Below are positions 8,325-17,406 of a DNA stretch of 57,329 nt, in pieces. The translations under genes and the position numbers were made by a program. The notes under the pieces are model-generated. The model was not told the origin of the DNA and did not search any database. It saw only the letters and a program-made list of their open reading frames with translations. Location: the NCBI GenBank assembly GCA_049322335.1, contig JBMORL010000114.1:1-57329 (forward strand), read 5' to 3'. Source of the DNA: JBMORL01 sp049322335. GTDB lineage: Bacteria; Bacteroidota; Bacteroidia; Flavobacteriales_D; UBA2798. Within the stretch, counting starts at the first letter, position 1. Every line of letters begins with the position of its first letter.

Positions 8325-11300
8325 TTACCTGTCGCTCGCTGTTTTTACGATCCTGCAGGTTTGTTTAAGGCCATTTTTATCATAAATGGTTACCAGGTAA
8401 ACAGAAGAGGGCAACGAACTCACATCCACCACTATTCTTCCTGAATGAACCACCGGTTCATTAGAAAATATCCTGTTGCCCAGAACATCGTTCACTTCCA
8501 GCCATCGTGCCTCAGTAACCGGATTCACCGGTGCAATAAATAAAATACTGTTTGCAGGATTGGGCCAAACGGAAAATAAAGGTGCTTCATTTGCTTCCAC
8601 ATCAGTGATAACGGGATTAAAATGTGCGGTAAATGAAGTAATCTGTGCATTAAGTGTATCCTCAAAAATAACAGAAAGCGTATCGGTTATGAGTGAATTA
8701 TTTTGCCAATGAGAAAATGTATATCCCGGGTTGGCAATAGCTTCTATTTTTATGGGTACCCCATTAAAATAAATTCCGTTCCAGGGATAATTTTCAGGTT
8801 TGATGGTGCTGATATGAATTTTTCCTGCACCCTGCGGAACTACATCAAGGGTAAGATCTACAAGATTTGGCAATGAATAGTGAAACAAAATATCATCACG
8901 CACATAATCCGACCGCTGTTCGAGTTGAGAAAGAAAAGTAAAGTGATTGAAATAATACGCCAGCAACAAACTGTCATAATCAAGTGTATCTTTCCATCGC
9001 ATAAACTGATCGTCCATTTCATCCTGCACAAGGTAGAACATGGTATTTTCAATTTCTTCGAGCCGTTCGTAGCGGTAAGCTGTATTCATTACATCTGCAT
9101 AACGGTTGATGAAATAGTTTTTGAATTTCCCGTTCTGCATACTTTTTTTCCACATATTGAGATACGTCCATGAAGTGTCTACATTATTCATGAAGTTGAT
9201 GCTGTTAAATGTACAGTCATTCCAGCCATAGGGATTCATTGCCCATTCCTGGTCGATGACACAAAAGCGCCAGCGAAACCCGGTTTTATTGGAGCGATAC
9301 AGCTTGATATTGTTATCCGGCCAGTCGGAGTTACCGATCCACGACTGTGAGATGATATAATCGGTATAATACTCAAGATCAAACAGGCTGTCTGCTGAAG
9401 CCCAGTAACCGTTATCGGATGGGTCGAGCACACAGAATTTTTCGTAGGCATCAAAATATTCGAATTCAGATCCTTCGAGAGGGCGCAACCATTGACCATT
9501 CCAGTAACTCATGGTAAGCAGGCTGATGGAATCGGCACCTTCGAGAGTTTCAAAATATTCGGCATTGAATTTTTCGCGCAACTCATACAATCCGAAATAC
9601 CCGCCATTGATATACACGGTTACCGGCCTCCACGAAGAATAATATCCTTTTATGGCGCCCGTTGTCATTTGTGTTTCGGCTGCATCTTTATGGGGAAAAC
9701 GCAGGTACATATTGGATCCGTTGCGCAGGTAAAAATCGCTGTATTTGTTTCTTGCTCCCCGGTTGGGAATAAAATTATAATATACTGTTCCGTCACCCAA
9801 TGTTCCGTCACCCATCATCACCCGCATCGAGTGTTGCGGTTTTCTCCTGCTCCCTCCTGCTCCTCCGTCAATTTTAATTCCCGCTCGTTGTGAAAAAATT
9901 ACCTGCCCGGTGGAATCAAAATAATCCACATAAGCCGGCCGGCTCCATTCGCGTGCCCAGTTGTCAAAAATTCCCAGTGGCCCGTAAAGATTTGAATCGG
10001 CAGTGATGATGGAAATTACGGGAGTGGTATGGGAAATATCAAAAAGATAAGATGCCGCTGTTATTTTACTTCGCAGGTAAAGCGTATCGAAACAAGCGGC
10101 TTTCAACACAACAGTAGAATCAAAATTCAGTGGCGTACCGTTATAAATGGCAGAAGAATCATCAGGATCGGATCCATCGGTGGTATAACGGATCACAGAA
10201 GTGCCTCCGCTCATATTTCCAATACTAACGGACACAGGATTAGTGTAAACACCGGAAGTAAGTGAAAACAAAGGTTCGGCAAGATAACCATTCCAAATCT
10301 GCGAAAAATTGTTGGTGGAATCGGGAGTGGGAACAGCCATTATTTCGATATTTCCGCTGTTGTCAGGAACATGTCCAACGCTATGATCTGCCTGCATACC
10401 GTCTACTACCAGGCTGCTGATCACATTTTGGGAAGGATCGAACAGGTAAACTGTTTCGCCCGATGCACTGATCTTAAAATTGGTGTGGAATGTGATTTTG
10501 TCGGTAGCTTTTACAAATTTAGTGGTCAGTTCATCAAACTCTACGGATTGAAGGCAAAAATCAATATAATCGAACTGAAGAATGTTGGCAGAATCCACAT
10601 CAAAGGAAAGCGAGTCGATATACCCTGACGTTAACCCGGAGGCCGTTAGTTCCGGGCCGGGAATAATAAACTGCGACCGTGTTGTGGTATACAGGTTTCC
10701 GAAAGGCGCAGGAAAACCATTGGTGGCATTACGAATGCTGTCGAAACCGATCTGCATACCGTTCAGTTTCATATTCGGCCGTTGTTTGTGATACCTTCCT
10801 GTTCCTGCATTGCACACCCAATCGCTGTTGTAACTGCGGTGATACAGTGAAGAAACATAGGAAGTAGCGGTTTGATTAAAAACACAATTCCAGGTATAGG
10901 TCAGTGATTTTTTGCAGCAAATGTTGATGATAAGAGATGAAAATCCGTCCCAGTAAAATGGTGTTGTAAACTGAAAAGTATTCCACCCCGCTGACGGAGT
11001 AAATGAAGTATCATACAACACATTGATGTAGGGTGAATGAGGTTTCCGGTCTTTTCCGCTGCACAAAACAGTCATGTATTGCCCGGGCAGCAGCAGCACT
11101 TCCGGAAACGTCCATTGAGCCGGCTCATTGATATTATCAGACAGGGAATAATTAAACAGGTTGACCGTATCCGTACCCGCGTTATACAATTCGATCCAGT
11201 CGGGATAATCTTCATTTGTGTCCTGGATAAGAGAGTAGTTTTTGTTGCAGCCTTCGTTGATAATGACCTGGGCTGGGGAAAAAAATGAAACAAGGACAAA

Positions 11301-11363
11301 CGCAAGGGTAAAAACCGTTGTGTTGAGCAGAAAGATAACCGGCCTGGATGGTATGGATTTCAC
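8325..11363 (-). CDS. CotH-kinase family surface protein with lamin-tail and T9SS domains (paralogue B)
   Basis: A 1012-residue paralogue of the 5220-8228 product with identical domain order: signal peptide ending near SPAQ, lamin-tail domain (INEGCNKNYSLI, DYPDWIELYN), chitobiase C-terminal-like domain (IRYTTDGSDPD), CotH domain with NSDWPDNNIKLYRS and FCVIDQEWAM, and a T9SS tail (WPNPANSILFI ... VYLVTIYD ... CRIVKTA). The CotH segments around IKIDGGAGGSRRKPQHSMR and YINGGYFGLYELREKFNAEYF are almost the same in both proteins, while the N-terminal third has diverged. The start codon is GTG (11361-11363), chosen because it gives a complete signal peptide. About 100 nt separate it from paralogue A, so the two could share a transcript. 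Confidence 0.85.
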   Translation of the reverse strand: MKSIPSRPVIFLLNTTVFTLAFVLVSFFSPAQVIINEGCNKNYSLIQDTNEDYPDWIELYNAGTDTVNLFNYSLSDNINEPAQWTFPEVLLLPGQYMTVLCSGKDRKPHSPYINVLYDTSFTPSAGWNTFQFTTPFYWDGFSSLIINICCKKSLTYTWNCVFNQTATSYVSSLYHRSYNSDWVCNAGTGRYHKQRPNMKLNGMQIGFDSIRNATNGFPAPFGNLYTTTRSQFIIPGPELTASGLTSGYIDSLSFDVDSANILQFDYIDFCLQSVEFDELTTKFVKATDKITFHTNFKISASGETVYLFDPSQNVISSLVVDGMQADHSVGHVPDNSGNIEIMAVPTPDSTNNFSQIWNGYLAEPLFSLTSGVYTNPVSVSIGNMSGGTSVIRYTTDGSDPDDSSAIYNGTPLNFDSTVVLKAACFDTLYLRSKITAASYLFDISHTTPVISIITADSNLYGPLGIFDNWAREWSRPAYVDYFDSTGQVIFSQRAGIKIDGGAGGSRRKPQHSMRVMMGDGTLGDGTVYYNFIPNRGARNKYSDFYLRNGSNMYLRFPHKDAAETQMTTGAIKGYYSSWRPVTVYINGGYFGLYELREKFNAEYFETLEGADSISLLTMSYWNGQWLRPLEGSEFEYFDAYEKFCVLDPSDNGYWASADSLFDLEYYTDYIISQSWIGNSDWPDNNIKLYRSNKTGFRWRFCVIDQEWAMNPYGWNDCTFNSINFMNNVDTSWTYLNMWKKSMQNGKFKNYFINRYADVMNTAYRYERLEEIENTMFYLVQDEMDDQFMRWKDTLDYDSLLLAYYFNHFTFLSQLEQRSDYVRDDILFHYSLPNLVDLTLDVVPQGAGKIHISTIKPENYPWNGIYFNGVPIKIEAIANPGYTFSHWQNNSLITDTLSVIFEDTLNAQITSFTAHFNPVITDVEANEAPLFSVWPNPANSILFIAPVNPVTEARWLEVNDVLGNRIFSNEPVVHSGRIVVDVSSLPSSVYLVTIYDKNGLKQTCRIVKTASDR

Positions 11364-11470
11364 CCTGTGAATTTACTACTATAGACGCCAAAACCATAGC
11401 GGAGGTTGACCCAATGATGAAAAAAATATCGCTACCGGTGAATAAACTGCCTGTTTAAGTGATCAAAGGT

Positions 11471-14400
11471 TTATATTCTCACCCCCATTACACAAATATC
11501 GTCCAGTTGTTCGTATTCGCGTATAGTTCCCCCGGGATCATTCCATGATTTCCATTCTTCAAAAACACGGTTTATTTGTTCTTTCTGATCGGTGAGGGGA
11601 AGTTCTGCCATATTGACAAGTAATTCCCTGAATCGTGAGAATTTGAATTTTTTTCCTTCAGGCCCTCCAAACTGGTCGGCATATCCATCACTGAATAAAT
11701 AAACCATATCCCCTTTTTCCACCTGTATGCTGTGATTGGTAAATGGCCTTGGGTTATCCTGGAAACCTACAGGCTGGGCATCGCCTTTAATTTCCTTTAC
11801 GCCTTGTTTGCCGACAATAATCAGCGGGCGATTGGCTCCCGCAAACCATATCAGCTTATCCAGTTTGCTATACACACAAAACGACACGTCCATTCCGTCA
11901 CGAATTACTTTATTCTCCCCTTTTCCGCTAAACGTGTCATAAATTTTTTCACTCACATATTTCAGTGCGTCTGCGGGACTGTTGACTGACTTAACGGAAA
12001 GTGATTGCTGGAGATAATTATTGGCAATGATGCTCATAAATGCTCCCGGAACTCCGTGTCCGGTGCAGTCACCCACGGCAAAACCTGCTAACACCCGGTC
12101 TTCGTTAGTAGTTATTTTTTCAATAAAATAAAAATCCCCGCTTACAATATCCTTTGGCCTGAAATACACAAACGATTCGGGAAGGATTTCTTCTACTCTT
12201 TCCTGCCCGGGCAACATCGCCTGCTGGATGCGTAGGGCATAATTGATGCTGTCGGTGATGTCTTTGTTTTTTACACGGATGATTTCTTCCGATTTTTTCC
12301 GTTCGGTAATGTCAGAATCGATGATGATAATTTTTTTCAGCCGGCCGTTTTCATCAAAAATGGGAGTGAGTGTAGACTGCACATAGAATTTTTTTCCTTC
12401 CGCATTGGTATTTACCGATTCGTAGATCATTGATTTTTTTCCTGAAACGGCATCCTCTATAATTTCCCCGAGTTTTTCATTGGAACTCGTGTCTGTTAAT
12501 TTTTTTCCGTAATAATTTTTATATCCTTCATCTGTCTTGTGCATTTTTACAAATCCTTCATTAATCCATTCTATTATGCCCGACTCATTGGCAATAATAA
12601 CCGAATTCTCCGTTTTGCTGGCTACCAGTGAAAGTTTTTCCAGTTCGCGGTTAAACGCTTCAATTTTTCTTTTTTCTTCGGCCAGGTCTTTTGTTCTTTC
12701 TTCTACTTTTTCCTCGAGTATTCTTTTTTCTTTCGTAAGTTTTCTTACTCTCCACCGGTAAATAAGGTATGCGGTGAACAAAACCATAAACACACAAAGC
12801 ACATAAAAAATACCGGTTTGCCAGAAAGGGGGCCTGATAACAATACGTATTTCCTTAACATGATTACTCCACACTCCATCCGAATTGGTTCCCCTTACTT
12901 TAAAAATATAGTTACCGGGATCGAGATTGGTATAGGTAGCATGGCGGTTATGGCCGGCATCTATCCAGTCTTCATCAAATCCTTCCATCTTATAGGAATA
13001 TTTATTGCGTGACGGATTGGAAAAGTCGAGTGAAGTAAACTCAAAATACAGGCTGTTTTCATCATAACCCAGCTCAATTTCCCCGGTTTCTGAAATATCT
13101 TTTTCACCTTCATATACACGATCGAAGATTTTTACCATTGTAATTTCCACATTCGGATTTATCTTACTGGGTTCGAGTTGTGCCGGGTGAAAACGGTTCA
13201 TTCCATTGGGGCCGGCAAAATATAATTCACCCGAAAGCGTATTGCAACTGGCATTGGTATTAAACTCATAATCCTGCAAACCATCATGCACATCATAACT
13301 CTGAACAGAAAAAGTTTCGGGATCAATCTTAGCAAGGCCTTTGTTCGTACTAATCCAGATGAATCCGTACATGTCCTGTTCAATGGAATACACAAATGAG
13401 TTGGGCAACCCGTTTTTTTCATCCATTCGTTTAAATTTTCCCCTGGAAACATCAAGTATATTGAGGCCATTTTGTGTGCCTACCCAAATTTTTCCCTTAT
13501 CGTCTTCAAGGATAGTGCGCACACCGTTATGGCTAAGTGAAAACTTGTCTGCGGGATCATTTTTATAATGCGTAAATTTCAGTTTCACCGGATCGAAACG
13601 GTTGAGCCCGTTGTTGGTAGCAATCCACAACATTCCTGAATTATCCTCAATAATTTTCCAGATAGTGTTGTCGCTGATGGCCTTCGGATTATTTTTCCCG
13701 CTGGAATAAATTTCGAAAGTGCCGGTTTCACGGTTCAGCTTGTTTAATCCTCCTTCGGTTCCTACCCATAAAATCCCTTTTGAATCAACAAGAATAGAGC
13801 GAACTGTGTTTTCAGAAAGGCTTCCCCCGGTTTTTTCATTGTGCTGATAATAGGAGAATTTTCCTGAATAAATCTCATACCGGTTAAGGCCATTATTCGT
13901 CCCTATCCACAATATCGAATCGTTTTCGAGAAAAAGCGACCACACATTATTGTCGTTGGGGTGAATTCCATCGTTACTGCCGCTATATCCATAGGCGGTA
14001 AATTTTTCCGTTTCAGGGTCAAATTCATTCAGTCCGCCAATAAGTGTTCCCACCCACATCCTGCGGTTGGAAGCCTGTGCGATGGCACGTACATAGTTTT
14101 CGGAAAGACTGGATGGATCATTAAGTTTTTTCTGGTAATGCTTTATCCGTTTCGGCTTCAGATCGGTTTTATTGATTCCGTTTCCAAGAGTGCCAATCCA
14201 CAATACATCCGAGCGGTCTTTAAACATACTTCGGATAAAATGGTCGTTGATGCCGGTGGGATTAATGAGATCCTTTTTATAATTGACAAATTTCCCTGTG
14301 GCAGGATTAAAAATGATGAGTTCCATATCAGTGCCTATCCACAGGTTTCCTTTTTTATCCTGCATAATTTGCCTGATGGTATTCCCTCCGTAATTATTTA

Positions 14401-15208
14401 CAATGCTGTAAATATTTTTGATGGCAGAGCCTGCTGATACAGAATCTTCGCGGGCATTGAGTTTTCTTTCTTTAAAAAAATAAGGTGTAAACCGGTTTCC
14501 GCCCTCCCATTTATTTAATCCGTCAAGTGTTCCCACCCATATTTTTTTCTCTGCATCTTCAAATACCGACAAAACAATTTTATTACTCAGGCTTTTTTCG
14601 GGAAAGGCACGCAGTTTATTTTCCTTCATCGAATACAAAAACAAACCTTCCGTTGTTCCGATCCAGATATTTAACCCGCTATCATGAAACAAAGTAAGAA
14701 TGGAATAATTGTCAAGGTATTTTAAAGTGGGGTGAGTAGATCCAAATGCAACGGGCTTACCTTCGGATATCGTATAAATTCCTTTATCAGTGCCCACAAA
14801 CAGCATTCCCTTATAATCGGGAACGATGCACCAAACCTGGTTGGTGGCCAGCACAGAATTTAGTTTTGTAAAGCGGCTAAATCCTTTTTTGTTATAATCA
14901 AAACAGTTAAGCCCACCCGAAAGTGTGCCTATCCAAATTTTCCCTTCGCGGTCGATACCAAGCGCGGTAACAAAATTATCAGAAATGGAAAGGCTGTCGT
15001 TTTCCTGTTTTTTGTATACTTTAAATGAATACCCGTCATATTTATTAAGCCCGTCCTGGGTACCAAACCACATAAACCCCTTTTCATCCTGTGTAATTGC
15101 CATAACAGGATTCATCGACAAACCATCCCTCATGGATAGGTGTTCAAACTGAATATCATCCTTTTGACCCTTTAAAGGAAGGTAAACAACAAGGGTAAAC
15201 AGTATCAA
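11471..15208 (-). CDS. Two-component-propeller / Y_Y_Y / PAS / SpoIIE PP2C phosphatase sensor
   Basis: A protein of about 1245 residues. The N-terminal ~700 residues are a chain of reg_prop blades with the signature (I/M)WIGT..GLN(R/K)(Y/F)D, forming one or two periplasmic beta-propellers. A Y_Y_Y domain follows (about 725-790; YSYKMEGFDEDW, YTNLDPGNYIFKVRG), then one membrane helix (about 793-815), a coiled coil, a PAS domain (about 860-975) and a SpoIIE-type PP2C phosphatase (about 1003-1245; GDFYF, GDCTGHGVPGAFMS, SDGYADQFGG, DDICVMGV). It should sense an external ligand and dephosphorylate a cytoplasmic partner, possibly an anti-sigma-antagonist, which is not in this window. No ATG is available: TTG at 15208 is annotated, but a CTG at 15223 would give a better signal peptide (RPVLLILFTLVVYLPLKG). 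It is divergent from the polysaccharide operon. Confidence 0.88.
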   Translation of the reverse strand: MILFTLVVYLPLKGQKDDIQFEHLSMRDGLSMNPVMAITQDEKGFMWFGTQDGLNKYDGYSFKVYKKQENDSLSISDNFVTALGIDREGKIWIGTLSGGLNCFDYNKKGFSRFTKLNSVLATNQVWCIVPDYKGMLFVGTDKGIYTISEGKPVAFGSTHPTLKYLDNYSILTLFHDSGLNIWIGTTEGLFLYSMKENKLRAFPEKSLSNKIVLSVFEDAEKKIWVGTLDGLNKWEGGNRFTPYFFKERKLNAREDSVSAGSAIKNIYSIVNNYGGNTIRQIMQDKKGNLWIGTDMELIIFNPATGKFVNYKKDLINPTGINDHFIRSMFKDRSDVLWIGTLGNGINKTDLKPKRIKHYQKKLNDPSSLSENYVRAIAQASNRRMWVGTLIGGLNEFDPETEKFTAYGYSGSNDGIHPNDNNVWSLFLENDSILWIGTNNGLNRYEIYSGKFSYYQHNEKTGGSLSENTVRSILVDSKGILWVGTEGGLNKLNRETGTFEIYSSGKNNPKAISDNTIWKIIEDNSGMLWIATNNGLNRFDPVKLKFTHYKNDPADKFSLSHNGVRTILEDDKGKIWVGTQNGLNILDVSRGKFKRMDEKNGLPNSFVYSIEQDMYGFIWISTNKGLAKIDPETFSVQSYDVHDGLQDYEFNTNASCNTLSGELYFAGPNGMNRFHPAQLEPSKINPNVEITMVKIFDRVYEGEKDISETGEIELGYDENSLYFEFTSLDFSNPSRNKYSYKMEGFDEDWIDAGHNRHATYTNLDPGNYIFKVRGTNSDGVWSNHVKEIRIVIRPPFWQTGIFYVLCVFMVLFTAYLIYRWRVRKLTKEKRILEEKVEERTKDLAEEKRKIEAFNRELEKLSLVASKTENSVIIANESGIIEWINEGFVKMHKTDEGYKNYYGKKLTDTSSNEKLGEIIEDAVSGKKSMIYESVNTNAEGKKFYVQSTLTPIFDENGRLKKIIIIDSDITERKKSEEIIRVKNKDITDSINYALRIQQAMLPGQERVEEILPESFVYFRPKDIVSGDFYFIEKITTNEDRVLAGFAVGDCTGHGVPGAFMSIIANNYLQQSLSVKSVNSPADALKYVSEKIYDTFSGKGENKVIRDGMDVSFCVYSKLDKLIWFAGANRPLIIVGKQGVKEIKGDAQPVGFQDNPRPFTNHSIQVEKGDMVYLFSDGYADQFGGPEGKKFKFSRFRELLVNMAELPLTDQKEQINRVFEEWKSWNDPGGTIREYEQLDDICVMGVRI

Positions 15209-15307
15209 TAAAACTGGCCTCAGAGGGTGATGGTTTTGGCCTTTAAAAATACAAGAAAAAATACATCTTTAAGACATATTTAACAGCCTGTATTTAAGGT
15301 AAATGCT

Positions 15308-15315
15308 TATTTTTG
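15308..15315 (+). promoter_or_regulatory. Putative -7 promoter box (TATTTTTG) of the polysaccharide operon
   Basis: An exact TAnnTTTG match ends 18 nt before the GTG start of the first operon gene. No -33 TTG lies at the usual distance. The 125-nt gap holding it also has to serve the divergent sensor gene. Confidence 0.4.
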
Positions 15316-15333
15316 CAGCCCTTGTAATTAGAG

Positions 15334-17406
15334 GTGCCCCAATATACTAAAACGATAGTACTGCTTGCTTTGGTTGCCTGCCTGAAAAATTTGTCAGCGC
15401 AAACAGAAGACCCTGTTTTAAAAAGCAGGATAAAAGCACTTACAGAAACCTGGAAAGATTATAGTACAAAAAGAAACCTTTCTGACACTGTTTCATCCGT
15501 TCAGCCGGTAATAAAGCTATTTTCCGGTGACATGAAAAATGCTGCGCTGGCTTATGAAAACGAAGTGAAGCGTATTGAATCTGAATTATATCACCGTGAC
15601 CCGGCTATTAATGCCGATGTAAGCTACATCGAAAATTTCAAGCCTTCGGTAAATCAAGATGATGATAACCTGGTGTACTACCGCAGACTGATGGCGGGTG
15701 TCAACTGGTCGGTTTTACAAAACGGTTTTTTATCCAACCGATATGATGAAAAAATATCGAAAAACGATATTCGCATCAATGAAATGCTTTCACCACTGGG
15801 AGCAAAAGAAAATTTGTATGCGGGCAGATGGAACCAGCTGATCTATCTTTTTAATATCGCCAAAATTGAAGTGCTGGAAAAAAGAAAAAAACTGCTTAAT
15901 GAAGTAACTGCCATTGCCGAAGATCTGCATTTTGCCAAATACATTACCCGCGAAGACTACATCCGTGTGGTGACCCGAAAAGCAGAAATTGAAGCGCAAT
16001 TGCAGGTATATGCGGGATATAATGAGAGTTTTTATACCACTCCCGATACTTCAGGCATAACGGCTACCGGGCTTCCGCTGATAGACCTTAACTATGCACG
16101 TGTGCTCCAAACCATTGATTCCACTATAAAAGATTCGGTTTTGCTGCTTTATCGTGAAAACCTGGAGCTTCAGAATAAATTTACACGCGATATCAGTCTT
16201 TCCACCGGTATCCGTTATAATTTCTACGACCTTATAACACCGGTCAACCGTAGTTTTTATTCGTGGGTGATAGGTGTTTCGGTGCCTTTGCCCTTTAACC
16301 TTAAAAAACGTGACGAACTTACCGAGGCACAGGTAAAACTGAATGAATTCAGGCTGGATGAAAAATTTACAGCATCAGGAAAAGAACTGATGAATGAAAT
16401 GTATGAATACCGCTATAAGTTAAAACAATATATTGGCTTCAACCAGAAAAAAGTCCTGTATGACGAATTATTGAGAAAACAACAGGCCGCACTAAAACTC
16501 GATCCTATCCGTTTTAATCCTATGGATGCCGTTTTATTGCTGGATGATGCGTTTGCCATTGAAACCGAATTGCTCGACCTTAAACAAAATCTTTACCTCA
16601 AACTGTTGCGTATTTATACCAAAAGCAATGTCAGCGATCTCAATGAACTGGTTCACGTGTTTGAATTGCCGAACTATTTTGATATGGACGAAAAAACACA
16701 CAAGTCGGTTTACGTGTGGTCGGGAATTTTTGAAAAGAAAAGTGTGGCATTTATCAAAGAATATATTATTTATAACAAATTCGATAACGTGGTGATTTCG
16801 TATAAAAAAGATACGGCCTACCTGAATAAAGTTAATCTGCTGGCTAAAGAATTATCAGAAAAGAACATTACCTGCGAACTGATGGAAACCGGGGGGAAAA
16901 AAGAATATTTCGATGAAACAAGCGTGAAAATTAATTTCAGCGGCATTGACCTTAACCTGTTTTCAGCTATTCACCTCGATATCGAACCGCATACTTTTGA
17001 TGACTGGGATACACAAAAAGAAAAATATCTTTTACAGCTGGAAAACATTATTCTTCCTGCATTTGTCAATTTTGCGGATGGTAACGGACTAAAGCTGAAC
17101 ATTTCGGCACCACTTCATTACCCTGAATCAACACTTACTCATTTATTCAAAAACTGTGATAAAGTTTACTTTATGGCATACGAAAACACCAATGCCGACT
17201 ATATCGCCCGTAAAACAGAACCTTTTTCAAGGGAATATGGAAACAAACTGGTGGTAGCCTCACGTACAAGGGATTTCAGCAACCGGCTGGAGATGGAAAA
17301 ATACCTGGTGGAAAATTACTCCAAATATCATTTTGCCCACATCGCCCTTCACGATCTGGCAGGCCTGGTGGAAATGGATGAAAAAAACATGAAAAGCGGC
17401 CAATGA
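15334..17406 (+). CDS. TolC-like outer-membrane protein fused to a TIM-barrel glycosidase-like domain
   Basis: A 690-residue protein starting at GTG, because an in-frame TAA lies just upstream and no ATG precedes the signal peptide (IVLLALVACLKNLSAQ). Residues about 25-440 have the long-helix/strand plan of TolC-type channels, with two membrane-strand segments: LMAGVNWSVLQNGFLSN and, later, SLSTGIRYNFYD followed by WVIGVSVPLPF and a long helix. Residues about 460-690 look like a TIM barrel, with alternating strands and an AIHLDIEPHTFDDWD segment whose DxE pair resembles GH18-like catalytic strands, then LKLNISAPLHYP and KVYFMAYEN. I infer an outer-membrane conduit with a periplasmic polysaccharide-trimming domain, as PgaA and PgaB provide separately. 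It overlaps the next gene by 4 nt (ATGA). Confidence 0.65.
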   Translation: MPQYTKTIVLLALVACLKNLSAQTEDPVLKSRIKALTETWKDYSTKRNLSDTVSSVQPVIKLFSGDMKNAALAYENEVKRIESELYHRDPAINADVSYIENFKPSVNQDDDNLVYYRRLMAGVNWSVLQNGFLSNRYDEKISKNDIRINEMLSPLGAKENLYAGRWNQLIYLFNIAKIEVLEKRKKLLNEVTAIAEDLHFAKYITREDYIRVVTRKAEIEAQLQVYAGYNESFYTTPDTSGITATGLPLIDLNYARVLQTIDSTIKDSVLLLYRENLELQNKFTRDISLSTGIRYNFYDLITPVNRSFYSWVIGVSVPLPFNLKKRDELTEAQVKLNEFRLDEKFTASGKELMNEMYEYRYKLKQYIGFNQKKVLYDELLRKQQAALKLDPIRFNPMDAVLLLDDAFAIETELLDLKQNLYLKLLRIYTKSNVSDLNELVHVFELPNYFDMDEKTHKSVYVWSGIFEKKSVAFIKEYIIYNKFDNVVISYKKDTAYLNKVNLLAKELSEKNITCELMETGGKKEYFDETSVKINFSGIDLNLFSAIHLDIEPHTFDDWDTQKEKYLLQLENIILPAFVNFADGNGLKLNISAPLHYPESTLTHLFKNCDKVYFMAYENTNADYIARKTEPFSREYGNKLVVASRTRDFSNRLEMEKYLVENYSKYHFAHIALHDLAGLVEMDEKNMKSGQ

